A DNA stretch of 64,000 nt from contig NZ_JALNMH010000004.1 in assembly GCF_023156535.1 (NCBI RefSeq), forward strand, positions 247,516 through 311,515. Direction: 5' to 3'. The stretch is from Pseudomarimonas salicorniae. GTDB taxonomy: Bacteria; Pseudomonadota; Gammaproteobacteria; Xanthomonadales; Xanthomonadaceae. Under the pieces are notes generated by a model, which was not told where the DNA came from, did not search any database, and saw only the letters and a list, made by a program, of their open reading frames with translations. Position 1 is the first letter of the stretch. Every line of letters begins with the position of its first letter. A program made the translations under genes and the position numbers. This document shows positions 17,005 through 25,914 of this stretch, one piece after another.

Positions 17005-18969
17005 ATGCGGATGAACATCCGTGTCGTCCTTCTGTTGTGCCTCATCCTGCCGCAGTGCGCCGCGGCGGCCTCCCTTGCCGACCGCCGCAGCGAGTTCCGC
17101 CGCGCGCTCGATGGCGTCGAGCGTGGCCAGTCCCTGGTCGGCGACGACCGCCGCGCCCTGCTCGACCATCCTCTTTTCAGCTACATCGAGTATGCCGAAC
17201 TGCGCCGCGGCCTGAAGCAGGCCACGCCCGCCGCGGTGGAAGACTTCGCACGCCGCCATCCCGGTCATCCGCAGCTGGCCCGGCTGCAGGACAGCTGGCT
17301 GCAGGAGCTGGCCCGGCGCGGGGAGTGGAGGGCGGTGGCCGCGCGTGCGGGCAGCGCCGAAAGCACCGACAGCCGCTGCCATGTCGTCCACGCGCGGCTG
17401 AAGACCGCACCCGACGCTGCCGCCTGGACCGAAGCCGAGGCCCTGTGGCGCACCGGCCGCTCGGCCCCTTCGGCCTGCGACCCGGTGTTCGCCGCGCTGT
17501 CCGCGTCCGGGCGGCTGACCCCCGCCCTGCGCTGGGCACGCATCGAGCTGGCAGCAGCAGAAGGCAATGCCGGCCTGATGCGCTTCCTCGCCCGTTCGCT
17601 GCCGGCCGAGGAACAGGCGCTGGCCACCGGCTACGCCGACTTTATCGACAGCGGCGCCGGCAACCCGGCCAGCTGGCCGCAGGACCAGCGCAGTGCCGAG
17701 GTGCTGGGCACCGGGATCGCCCGGCTGGCCCGTCGCGACAGCGACCGTGCAGAGCGCCTACTCGAGGCCCACAAGGCCCTGCTCGGCCGCTCGCCCGAGG
17801 CCCTGCAGCGCGCCTGGCATGGCGTCGCCCTGTGGACCGCGGCCAGCTACCAACCGGCCGCCGCGGCCCGCTTCGCCAAGGTGCCGGATGCCGCCTACGA
17901 CACCCAGCTTCACGAGTGGCGGGTGCGCGAGGCCCTGTCCCGCGAGGACTGGCGTTCGGCGCGCAAGGCGATCGCCGCCATGCCCGAGGCGCTCCGTGAG
18001 GGCCCGCGCTGGCGCTACGCCGCGGCGCGCCTGGACCAGATCGACGGACGCCAGGCCGAGGCCGAGGCCGGCTTCGCCCTGCTCGCCCAGGAGGCGCACT
18101 ACCACGGCTTCCTCGCCGCCGACCGCCTCGGCAGCCCCTACCCGCTGTGTCCGCTGGACCTGCCGCGTGATGCCGCCCTGCGCGGCCGGGTCGGCACCCT
18201 GCCCGGCATCCAGAACGCGCTCGAGCTGCACGCGCTGGGCCGCTACGGCTGGGCGCTCGGGGAATGGAAGGCGGCAATCGCCGGCCTGCCCGACCTTGAG
18301 CGTCGGGTCGCGGTGGAACTCGCAGTCGACAGCGGCTGGACTGATCGCGCGGTCTTCGACCTGTCCAAGGGAGACGATCTGCGGTACTACCGGCTGCGCT
18401 TTCCGCTGGCTTACCAGAAGCATCTGACCCGCGAAGCGGGCCAGCGCGACCTCGACCCGGCCTGGGTGGCGGCCCTGATCCGCGCCGAGAGCGCCTGGAA
18501 CCCGGCGGCCCGGTCGCACGCCAACGCCCGCGGGCTCATGCAGCTGCTGCCCGGCACCGGCCAGGACATCGCCCGCAAGCTCGGCATCAGCTGGAGCGGC
18601 GCCAGCGACCTCTACCAGCCGCGCAGCAACATCACCCTTGGCACCGAGTACCTGGCCGACATGCTGGCGCGCAAGGCCGAGCAGCCCTTCCTGGCCACCG
18701 CGGCGTACAATGCCGGCCCCGCGCCGATCGCCCGCTGGCGCAGCCAGCGACCGCCGCGCGAGGTCGATCTGTGGATCGAGACCATTCCCTACTGGGAAAC
18801 CCGTGACTACGTGGTGCGGGTGATGGCCTTCAGCGTGATTTACGACTGGCGGCTCGGGCAGGACGCCTATCCGCTTTCCGAGCGGCTTCGCGCCCAGCCC
18901 GACCGTCGCGTGGCACGCTCGCCGTTCGCCTGCCCCGCCCCCGCTTCGGTAGCCAGGACCTCTCCATGA
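17005..18969 (+). CDS. slt: Soluble lytic murein transglycosylase (Slt70 type)
   Basis: 654 residues. A signal peptide (LLLCLILPQCAAAAS) leads to the periplasm. A long alpha-superhelical U/L-domain follows, and the C-terminal goose-lysozyme-like catalytic domain starts near residue 480. The catalytic Glu is about residue 495 in LIRAESAWNPAARS, followed by GLMQLLPGTG and the AAYNAGP motif. It cleaves the MurNAc-GlcNAc bond of peptidoglycan to give 1,6-anhydro products. Size is close to E. coli Slt70. The ATG at 17011 is an alternative start. Its stop overlaps the next gene by ATGA. Confidence 0.92.
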   Translation: MRMNIRVVLLLCLILPQCAAAASLADRRSEFRRALDGVERGQSLVGDDRRALLDHPLFSYIEYAELRRGLKQATPAAVEDFARRHPGHPQLARLQDSWLQELARRGEWRAVAARAGSAESTDSRCHVVHARLKTAPDAAAWTEAEALWRTGRSAPSACDPVFAALSASGRLTPALRWARIELAAAEGNAGLMRFLARSLPAEEQALATGYADFIDSGAGNPASWPQDQRSAEVLGTGIARLARRDSDRAERLLEAHKALLGRSPEALQRAWHGVALWTAASYQPAAAARFAKVPDAAYDTQLHEWRVREALSREDWRSARKAIAAMPEALREGPRWRYAAARLDQIDGRQAEAEAGFALLAQEAHYHGFLAADRLGSPYPLCPLDLPRDAALRGRVGTLPGIQNALELHALGRYGWALGEWKAAIAGLPDLERRVAVELAVDSGWTDRAVFDLSKGDDLRYYRLRFPLAYQKHLTREAGQRDLDPAWVAALIRAESAWNPAARSHANARGLMQLLPGTGQDIARKLGISWSGASDLYQPRSNITLGTEYLADMLARKAEQPFLATAAYNAGPAPIARWRSQRPPREVDLWIETIPYWETRDYVVRVMAFSVIYDWRLGQDAYPLSERLRAQPDRRVARSPFACPAPASVARTSP

Positions 18970-19904
18970 ACAAACCGCTTGTCGTGATGCTCGGCGGCTC
19001 GGGCTTCGTCGGCCGTCATCTCGCCCCCCGCCTGGTCGCCGCCGGCTACCGGGTGCGCGTGCCGAGCCGCAACCGCAACATGGCCCGCGACGTTGGCTGC
19101 GTGCCGGGCGTCGAGCTGGTCAACTGCAATGTCCACGACCCGGCCGAGCTGCGCCGCGTGCTGGAGGGCGCCAGCGTCGCCATCAACCTGGTCGGCATCC
19201 TCAATGAGTCCGGCCATGGCGGTGCCGGCTTCAACCGCGCCCACGTCGAACTGACCCGCAACCTGATCGGCGCCTGCAAGGAGGCCGGGGTCGGCCGCCT
19301 GCTGCAGATGAGCGCACTGAACGCCGGCCGCGGCACCAGCCACTACCTACGCACCCGCGGCGAAGCGGAGCAGCTGGTGAGGCAGAGCGGGCTTGCCTAC
19401 ACGATCTTCCAGCCCTCGGTGATCTTCGGCCGCGGCGATGGCCTGTTCGGCCGCTTCGCCCTGCTGCTGCGCTTCGCCCCCGTGCTGCCGCTGGCCCGAG
19501 CCTCGGCGCGCTTCGCGCCGGTCTACGTCGGCGACGTGGCCGATGCCTTCCTCGCTGCCATGTCCCGAAAGGACACGGTCGGCCAGGTCATCGAGCTCTA
19601 CGGCGACGAGGTGCTCACGCTCAAGCAGATCGTCGAGTACACGGCGCGATGCATGGGGCTGAAGCGGCTGATCGTGCCGCTGCCCGACGCACTGGCCCGG
19701 ATCCAGGCCCTGGTCTTCGACTTCGTGCCCGGCAAGCCTTTCTCCTCCGACAACTATCGCTCGCTCAAGCTCGACTCGGTGGGCGGCGTGGACGGCCTGC
19801 ATCGCCTGGGCATCGCCAAGACGCCGATCGACGCGGTGGTGCCGAAGCTGCTCGGCGAGGCCGGGCGGCAAACCCTGCTCGACCGCAATCGCCGGGTGCG
19901 GTGA
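18966..19904 (+). CDS. NAD(P)-binding epimerase-like protein, complex I NDUFA9 subfamily
   Basis: 312 residues. The atypical short-chain dehydrogenase fold starts with the dinucleotide motif [14 protein letters not shown] at residues 10-23. It continues with [26 protein letters not shown] and [18 protein letters not shown], all typical of the NDUFA9-like group that includes the mitochondrial complex I subunit. Bacterial members are annotated as nucleoside-diphosphate-sugar epimerases, but no substrate is known. It overlaps slt at its start and cca at its end, so the three are likely co-transcribed. Confidence 0.82.
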   Translation: MNKPLVVMLGGSGFVGRHLAPRLVAAGYRVRVPSRNRNMARDVGCVPGVELVNCNVHDPAELRRVLEGASVAINLVGILNESGHGGAGFNRAHVELTRNLIGACKEAGVGRLLQMSALNAGRGTSHYLRTRGEAEQLVRQSGLAYTIFQPSVIFGRGDGLFGRFALLLRFAPVLPLARASARFAPVYVGDVADAFLAAMSRKDTVGQVIELYGDEVLTLKQIVEYTARCMGLKRLIVPLPDALARIQALVFDFVPGKPFSSDNYRSLKLDSVGGVDGLHRLGIAKTPIDAVVPKLLGEAGRQTLLDRNRRVR

Positions 19905-21142
19905 AACCGCCCCTGACCGGTGAGGTCTACCTGGTCGGCGGCGCGGTGCGCGACCGTCTGCTCGGGCGACCCGCCGGCGACCGCGACTGGGTGGTGGTCG
20001 GCAGCACGCCCCAGGCCATGCTCGACGCCGGCTTCCGCCCTGTCGGCGCCGACTTCCCGGTCTTCCTGCACCCGGAATCCGGCGAGGAGTTCGCCCTCGC
20101 CCGCTGCGAGCGCAAGCAGGGCCGCGGCTATCGCGGTTTCGAGGTGTTCAGCGATCCCTCGGTGACGCTGGAGCAGGACCTACTGCGCCGGGACTTCACG
20201 ATCAATGCGATTGCCGAGGACGCCTCGGGGCGCCTGATCGATCCCCATGGCGGCGTCGCCGACATCGAGGCGCGGCTGATCCGCCACGTCTCGCCGGCCT
20301 TCGTCGAAGATCCGGTGCGCCTGCTGCGCGCGGCGCGCTTCCTCGCCCGCTTCGCGCCGCTCGGATTCCGCCTTGCCGACGAGACCGCCGCCCTGCTGCG
20401 GCAGATGGTCGCGGACGGGGAGGTTGACCATCTGGTCCCCGAGCGGGTCTGGCAGGAACTGCAGCGCGGCCTTGCCGAGCCGCGGCCCTCGGCCATGCTC
20501 GACTGCCTGCGCGAATCGGGCGCCCTGCGCGTGATCCTGCCCGAGGTCGACGCCCTGTTCGGGGTGGAACAGCGTGCCGAGTACCACCCGGAGATCGACG
20601 CCGGCGTGCACACCGGCATGGTCCTCGACCAGTGCGCGCGGCTGGCCCCGGGCGACGCCCTGATCGGCTTCTGCGGCCTGACCCACGACCTCGGCAAGGC
20701 GCTGACTCCGCCCGAGGTCCGCCCGAAACATCCGGGCCATGAGCACAGCGGGCTCGCCCCGCTGCGCCGGCTCTGCGAGCGGCTCAAGGTGCCGCGCGAC
20801 TACGCCGAGCAAGCCGCGGTCTGCTGCCGCGAGCACCTCAACGTGCACCGCCTCGATGAGCTGCGCGACGAGACCGTGCTGAAGCTGATCGAGCGCTGCG
20901 ACGGTTTCCGCCGGCCCGAACGCATTACCCGCCTGGGCATGCTCTGCGAGGCCGACAAGCGCGGCCGCAAGGGCCTCGCGAACTCGCCCTACCCGCAGCG
21001 CACCGAGCTGGACCGGCTGCACGCCGCCGCACGCTCGGTGCAGGCCCGTGACCTCGACCTGCAGGGTCTGAGCGGCCCGCAGATCGCCGAGCGCCTGCAG
21101 CGCGCCCGCGTGGCCGCGATCCGCGCCGCCCGCGGCGGCTAG
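19901..21142 (+). CDS. cca: Multifunctional CCA protein (tRNA nucleotidyltransferase)
   Basis: 413 residues from a GTG that overlaps the previous stop (GTGA). It adds or repairs the 3'-CCA end of tRNAs. The class II nucleotidyltransferase head shows [12 protein letters not shown] and the metal-binding DRDWVVVG. The flexible-loop region [12 protein letters not shown] and the template helix [11 protein letters not shown] follow. The C-terminal HD phosphohydrolase domain is present ([13 protein letters not shown], then EHSG). The length equals the E. coli enzyme (412). The open frame upstream of 19901 is a shadow of the preceding gene. Confidence 0.93.
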   Translation: MKPPLTGEVYLVGGAVRDRLLGRPAGDRDWVVVGSTPQAMLDAGFRPVGADFPVFLHPESGEEFALARCERKQGRGYRGFEVFSDPSVTLEQDLLRRDFTINAIAEDASGRLIDPHGGVADIEARLIRHVSPAFVEDPVRLLRAARFLARFAPLGFRLADETAALLRQMVADGEVDHLVPERVWQELQRGLAEPRPSAMLDCLRESGALRVILPEVDALFGVEQRAEYHPEIDAGVHTGMVLDQCARLAPGDALIGFCGLTHDLGKALTPPEVRPKHPGHEHSGLAPLRRLCERLKVPRDYAEQAAVCCREHLNVHRLDELRDETVLKLIERCDGFRRPERITRLGMLCEADKRGRKGLANSPYPQRTELDRLHAAARSVQARDLDLQGLSGPQIAERLQRARVAAIRAARGG

Positions 21143-21227
21143 CAGCCTCGGGGCCGACACCGGCCCCTGCACGACACCCCGACGCGGCAGGGGCTAGGCT
21201 TGCGCTTCGCTCCGACGAGGCCATGCC

Positions 21228-22292
21228 ATGCCGCGACCCGCGCTGATCATCCTTGCCGCGCTCTGCGCCACGTCCGCCGCGCCGGCATCCGCCGCGACCT
21301 CCGTCGAGGTCAGCCTGGTGCAGGCGCAGTCCCTGCCCCGGCGCGCCGAGCTCAGCGGCCAGCTCAGCGCCGCCCGCCACGCCGAGCTGTCACCGCGCCT
21401 GTCCGGCGTGGTGGAGCGCATCGTCGTGGACGCCGGCGCCCGGGTCGAAGCGGGTGATCGCCTGCTCAAGCTCGATGACCGTCTGGCCAGGCTCAGCCTG
21501 TCCAGCGCCGAGGCCGCCGCCCGCGCCGCGACGGTTCGCCTGGCCGATGCCCAGCGCATGGAGGAGGAAGGTGCGCCGCTGGCCGCCAAGGGTCTGCTTC
21601 CCGCCTCCCAGCTCGACTCGCTGCGCGCCGCGCGCGAGGTGGCCCAGGCCGAGGCGCACGAGCGCGGCGCCGAGGCTGCCCTGCTTCGCGAGCAGCTGAA
21701 CCGGCACTGGCTGACCGCGCCCTTCGATGGCGTCGTAGTGGAGCGTCAGGTGGACATGGGCGAGTGGGTGCAAGCCAGCGATGCCGTGCTGACCCTGGTC
21801 AGCGATGCCGAATTGCGTTTCGATGCGCGCGCGCCGCAGGAGTGGTACGGCCGGATCGACCCCGGGGCGCCGATCCGGCTGCACATTGACGGCCGCGAGG
21901 CCGCTGTCGAGAACGCCACGGTGGCGGCCGAGGTTCCGGCCAGCGACACGGCCAGCCGCAGCTTCCTGCTCCGGCTCGCGGTCCCTGCCCAGACCCCGGC
22001 CCTGCTGCCCGGCGCGTCGGGTCGCGTCGAACTGGGGCTGCGCGGCGACCGTCGCGCGATCGCCGTGCCCCGCGAGGCCCTGGTCAGCTATCCGGACGGT
22101 GGCCGTGCGGTCTGGGTCGCCGTCGATGAAGGCAGCGGCCCGGTCGCGCGCTCGCTGCGTGTGCAGCTCGACCCCGCCATCAGCGATCCGGCCATGGTGC
22201 TCGACGGGCTCGAGGGCGGCGAGCGGGTGATCATCCGCGGCCAGACCCGGCTGCGCGACGGCGAGCCGCTGACGATCGCGGCGGAGCGCTGA
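21228..22292 (+). CDS. RND efflux periplasmic adaptor (membrane fusion protein)
   Basis: 354 residues with a cleavable signal peptide (about residues 1-24) and no lipobox cysteine. The first lipoyl half-motif is LSPRLSGVVERIVVDAGARV, an alpha-hairpin with about 80 residues follows, and the second lipoyl half is TAPFDGVVVERQVDMGEWV. Beta-barrel and membrane-proximal domains complete an HlyD/AcrA-type adaptor. It bridges the RND pump encoded one base downstream to an outer-membrane channel. No outer-membrane factor gene is nearby, so the pair probably borrows a TolC-like protein. Confidence 0.9.
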   Translation: MPRPALIILAALCATSAAPASAATSVEVSLVQAQSLPRRAELSGQLSAARHAELSPRLSGVVERIVVDAGARVEAGDRLLKLDDRLARLSLSSAEAAARAATVRLADAQRMEEEGAPLAAKGLLPASQLDSLRAAREVAQAEAHERGAEAALLREQLNRHWLTAPFDGVVVERQVDMGEWVQASDAVLTLVSDAELRFDARAPQEWYGRIDPGAPIRLHIDGREAAVENATVAAEVPASDTASRSFLLRLAVPAQTPALLPGASGRVELGLRGDRRAIAVPREALVSYPDGGRAVWVAVDEGSGPVARSLRVQLDPAISDPAMVLDGLEGGERVIIRGQTRLRDGEPLTIAAER

Positions 22293-22293
22293 G

Positions 22294-25200
22294 ATGTTCT
22301 TCGAGCGCGTCCTGCGCCACGGCATCCTGGTCTGGGTGGCGGCGCTGGTGATCGGCGTACTCAGCCTGCTCGCCGCCCTGCGCATTCCGGTGCAGATGAT
22401 CCCCGACCTCGAGGTGCGCACCATCTCGGTTGAAACGCGCTGGCCCGGCGCCACGCCGCAGGACGTCGAGAAGGAGATCCTGATCGAGCAGGAGGAGTAC
22501 CTGCGCAGCGTGCCCGGCCTGCGCCGCATGCTGTCCCAGGCCAGCACCGGCAGTGCCTCGATCGACCTCGAGTTCCCTTTCGGAGTGAACATCGACGAGG
22601 CCCTGATCCGGGTCAGCAATGCCCTGAGCCAGGTCAGCGGCTATCCGGAGAACGTCGACGAGCCGCGGGTGCTGGCCAGCGCGTTTTCGTCGAACGCCTT
22701 CATGTACTTCGCCGTGCTGCCGCAGCCCGGCAACCCGCGCAATATCGACATCGACCTGCTGCGCGACTACATCGACGACACCGTGCGCACGCGGATGGAG
22801 CGTGTCCCCGGCGTCTCCCAGGTCGGCATCGGCGGCGGCGCAGAGCGCCAGCTGCAGGTATGGGTGGCGCCCGCCACGCTCGCCGAGCGCCAGCTGACCC
22901 TGAGCCAGATCCGCGAGGCGATTCGCCAGCGCAATCGCGACATCTCGGCCGGCGATATCGACAGCGGCGACTCGCGCTACCTGATGCGCACGGTCGGCCG
23001 CTTCGACAGCGTCGAATCGCTGCGCGAGCTGATCGTCGCCGAGCGCGACGGCGCCTTCGTCCGCCTCGGTGACATCGCCGAGGTGCGGCTCGACCACTCC
23101 GAGATCCGAGGGCGCTCGTTCTCCCGCGGCGAGCCCAGCCTCAGCCTGCAGGTGCGCCGCGAGACCGGCTCCAACGTCATCGCGATCAAGGACGCCATGC
23201 TGCCGGTGGTCGAGGACATCAACCGCGACCTGCTTAATCCGATCGGCATGCAGATGGTGCTGAACTCCGACGATGCGCGCTACGTCGAGGACTCGGTGCG
23301 CAACGTCTGGACCAACCTCGGCATCGGCGCCCTGCTTGCTGCCGCGGTTCTGTTCGGATTCCTGCGCTCGGCGCGGATGACCGCGGTCGGCGTCATCGGC
23401 ATTCCGCTCTGCGCCCTTGCCGCCTTCCTCGGCCTGCAGCTGTTCGGCCGCACCATCAATGTCATCTCGCTGGCCGGCATCGCCTTCGCGCTCGGCATGA
23501 CCCTCGACAACAGCATCGTCGTCCTCGAGAACATCGAGCACAAGCGCCGCCAGGGCCTCGACCGGTTCCGGGCCGCGCTGCAGGGCGTGCAGGAGGTCTG
23601 GGCCGCCCTGCTCGCCTCGACCCTGACCACAGTGTTGGTGTTCGCGCCCGTGCTGTTCATCGCCGAGGAGGCCGGCCAGCTCTACTCGGACGTGGCCATC
23701 GCCATCGCCGCGGCCATCCTCGCTTCGCTGGCCGTGGCCACCACCCTGGTGCCGCTGGCCAGCCTGGCCGTGCCTTCGCGCACCCTGCCTGAACATATCG
23801 ATCCCGCAGCGGGCCTGGGTGTCGTGCCGATCCGGCTGCGTCAGGTGCTGGATCATCCGGCGCAGCGCAACGCACTCATCCTCGGCGTGCTGCTCGGCAC
23901 GCTCGGCCTCGCCTGGTGGCTGACCCCACCGGCCGAGTACCTGCCCGAGGGCGAGGAGGCCAAGACCTTCTCCAGCATGATCGCCCCGCCCGGCACCAAC
24001 CTCGCCCGCATGCAGCGCATCGGCGACGAGGTGCAAGCGCAGCTGGTGCCGCATCTCGATGCCGAACCGGATGACTTCGAAGCCGGCCGCACGCCGATCC
24101 CGCCGCTGCGCAGCATGGTGATGAGCGTCTCGCCGGGCTCGCTGCGGGTCATCGCCGAGACCAGCAATCCTTCGCACATCGATGCGCTGATGGACGCCAT
24201 CGACGGGATCTACCGCGGTTATCCCGGCATGCGCGCCTTCTCCTCGCGCGGCTCGATCATCTCCAGCAATGACGGCGGCACGCGCAGTGTGAACCTCGAT
24301 ATCGCCGGCCGCGAACTGGGCGAGCTGTACCGGGTGGCCGAGACCGCCTACCGGCGCGCCGAGGCCGCCTTCGACGAGCCGCGGATCAACTCCTCGCCCG
24401 GATCGCTCTCGCTCGGCCAGCCGCTGATCGCGCTGAAGCCGCGCTGGGAGCGCGCCGCCGAACTGGGCCTGACTCCCACCGAGCTGGGTTTCGCGGTCGC
24501 CGCACTCAGCGACGGGGCGTTCGTCGACGAGTACTTTCTCGGCGATGACAAGATCGACCTGTATCTGTACTCATCGGCCGTGGCCGAGGGCGGCCTGTCG
24601 GCGATCCCACAGCTGCCGATCTACGCGCCCGGCCGCGGCGTCCTGCCGCTGGAGGCGGTAGTCGAGATCGAGGAGCGGCTGGACACCGAGACCCTGCGCC
24701 GCGTCAACGGCCGGCGCACGGTGACCCTCAACATCATCCCTCCGCGCTCGGTGGCGCTGGAGACCGCGGTGGAGACCGTTCGCATCGAGGTGCTGGAGGC
24801 CATGCGCGATGCCGGCGAGATTCCGCCCGGGGTGGAGATCGATATCTCGGGCGCCAGTGACCAGCTCGATGCCACCCAGGCTTCGCTCAGCAGCAACTTC
24901 CTGATCGCCATCCTGCTCTGTTACCTGCTGCTGGTGGCGATCTTCAACCACTTCGGCTACCCGTGGCTGATCCTGACCAGCGTGCCGCTGGGCGTGGCCG
25001 GCGGCATCATCGGCCTGGCGATCCTCAACCTGTTCGTCCGCCAGCCCTTCGACATGATCACCATGCTCGGCTTCCTGATCCTCGTCGGCACCGTTGTCAA
25101 CAACCCGATCCTGATCGTTGACCATGCGCTGCGGGCCTGGCGCGGCGGTGCCCGGGACGCGGCCAGGGTGGTGGCGGACGCGGTGGCGGCGCGGATCCGG

Positions 25201-25428
25201 CCGATGCTGATGTCGACCATCACCACCCTCGCCGGCCTCGCCCCGCTGGTTTTCATCCCCGGCGCCGGCACCGAGCTGTATCGCGGCGTCGGCGCCGTCG
25301 TCCTGTTCGGCCTGCTGTTCTCGCTACTCATCTCGCTGAGCTTCCTGCCCGCCCTGCTGCACTGGGTGCTGGTGACCTGGGTCGGTCGCAAGCCACCGCC
25401 CGACGCGCACCCCGCCTCCGCGCCCTGA
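22294..25428 (+). CDS. RND efflux transporter permease (AcrB/MexB-like)
   Basis: 1044 residues. The N-terminal helix (LVWVAALVIGVLSLLAAL) and the IPVQMIPDLEVRTISVETRW segment are standard RND. Porter loops follow, then the proton-relay helix with the conserved Asp in FALGMTLDNSIVVLEN. The second half repeats the plan (IAILLCYLLLVAIFNHFGYP; VGTVVNNPILIVDH). The family exports drugs, dyes, fatty acids or metals driven by proton influx; the DNSIVVLEN form argues against the heavy-metal (HME) type. Translation starts one base after the adaptor stop. Substrate range is unknown. Confidence 0.92.
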   Translation: MFFERVLRHGILVWVAALVIGVLSLLAALRIPVQMIPDLEVRTISVETRWPGATPQDVEKEILIEQEEYLRSVPGLRRMLSQASTGSASIDLEFPFGVNIDEALIRVSNALSQVSGYPENVDEPRVLASAFSSNAFMYFAVLPQPGNPRNIDIDLLRDYIDDTVRTRMERVPGVSQVGIGGGAERQLQVWVAPATLAERQLTLSQIREAIRQRNRDISAGDIDSGDSRYLMRTVGRFDSVESLRELIVAERDGAFVRLGDIAEVRLDHSEIRGRSFSRGEPSLSLQVRRETGSNVIAIKDAMLPVVEDINRDLLNPIGMQMVLNSDDARYVEDSVRNVWTNLGIGALLAAAVLFGFLRSARMTAVGVIGIPLCALAAFLGLQLFGRTINVISLAGIAFALGMTLDNSIVVLENIEHKRRQGLDRFRAALQGVQEVWAALLASTLTTVLVFAPVLFIAEEAGQLYSDVAIAIAAAILASLAVATTLVPLASLAVPSRTLPEHIDPAAGLGVVPIRLRQVLDHPAQRNALILGVLLGTLGLAWWLTPPAEYLPEGEEAKTFSSMIAPPGTNLARMQRIGDEVQAQLVPHLDAEPDDFEAGRTPIPPLRSMVMSVSPGSLRVIAETSNPSHIDALMDAIDGIYRGYPGMRAFSSRGSIISSNDGGTRSVNLDIAGRELGELYRVAETAYRRAEAAFDEPRINSSPGSLSLGQPLIALKPRWERAAELGLTPTELGFAVAALSDGAFVDEYFLGDDKIDLYLYSSAVAEGGLSAIPQLPIYAPGRGVLPLEAVVEIEERLDTETLRRVNGRRTVTLNIIPPRSVALETAVETVRIEVLEAMRDAGEIPPGVEIDISGASDQLDATQASLSSNFLIAILLCYLLLVAIFNHFGYPWLILTSVPLGVAGGIIGLAILNLFVRQPFDMITMLGFLILVGTVVNNPILIVDHALRAWRGGARDAARVVADAVAARIRPMLMSTITTLAGLAPLVFIPGAGTELYRGVGAVVLFGLLFSLLISLSFLPALLHWVLVTWVGRKPPPDAHPASAP

Positions 25429-25465
25429 ATCCATCGGCGGCCCGGGCGATCACGGCCTGACACAG

Positions 25466-25483
25466 GGCGCGGCTGGCCGCGCC
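25466..25483 (+). terminator. Hairpin after the RND operon
   Basis: GGCGCGG pairs with CCGCGCC around CTGG, about 40 bases after the permease stop. There is no T-run; it is terminator-like at best. Confidence 0.35.
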
Positions 25484-25576
25484 GTGAGCACATCGCGGGA
25501 CACGCTGTCGCTGCTGCAGTCGAAGAACAGGCGCAGAGCTTGCATTCGCCACGGTGCATCAGATGGGCCGACTCTC

Positions 25577-25792
25577 TGTGGGAGTGCCCTTGGGCGCGAC
25601 CGCGGGATTCCGCTCTGGCCGCGTTCTGCGGTGAATCTGGAGCGCCGCGGTCGCGCCAAGGACGCTCCCACAGTCGGGCTTCGTTGGGCGTCAGCGAAGC
25701 CCCATAGGGTGTGCCTTGGCGCACCGATACGGGCGTTCGGACGGTACGCCCGGTGCGGCCAGCCGCACCCTATGCACGTCTCTTTTGCGCCC
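25577..25792 (+). repeat. Composite intergenic repeat, copy 3 (modules B-C)
   Basis: Within the gene-free 25429-25914, between convergent genes. Module B occupies 25577-25672, with arms TGTGGGAGTGCCCTTGGGCG and the reverse complement ending GACGCTCCCACA. Module C (25676-25792) runs from GGGCTTCGTTGGGCGTC to TTTTGCGCCC. Module A is absent. The B and C halves are close to copies 2 and 4. Confidence 0.88.
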
Positions 25793-25866
25793 GATCATCG
25801 CCTTCACCGCCGCGCGCCCGGCTGATCCAACACCGGCACGGGTGCCGGCGGATAGCAGATAGCAGA

Positions 25867-25896
25867 AAGGCCCGCCCCATCCCTGGAGCGGGCCTT
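25867..25896 (-). terminator. Terminator of the S8 peptidase gene
   Basis: AAGGCCCGC (25867-25875) pairs perfectly with GCGGGCCTT (25888-25896). Read on the minus strand the stem is followed by a T-containing tail (TTTCTGCTATC). It sits 18 bases beyond the minus-strand stop of the peptidase. Confidence 0.75.
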
Positions 25897-25914
25897 CCCC
25901 CCGTGGTCGCGGGA

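Noticed and set aside
22231..24177. 648-codon minus-strand frame inside the RND permease
   Set aside because: Antisense of a permease with unmistakable membrane helices; typical high-GC third-frame artefact.
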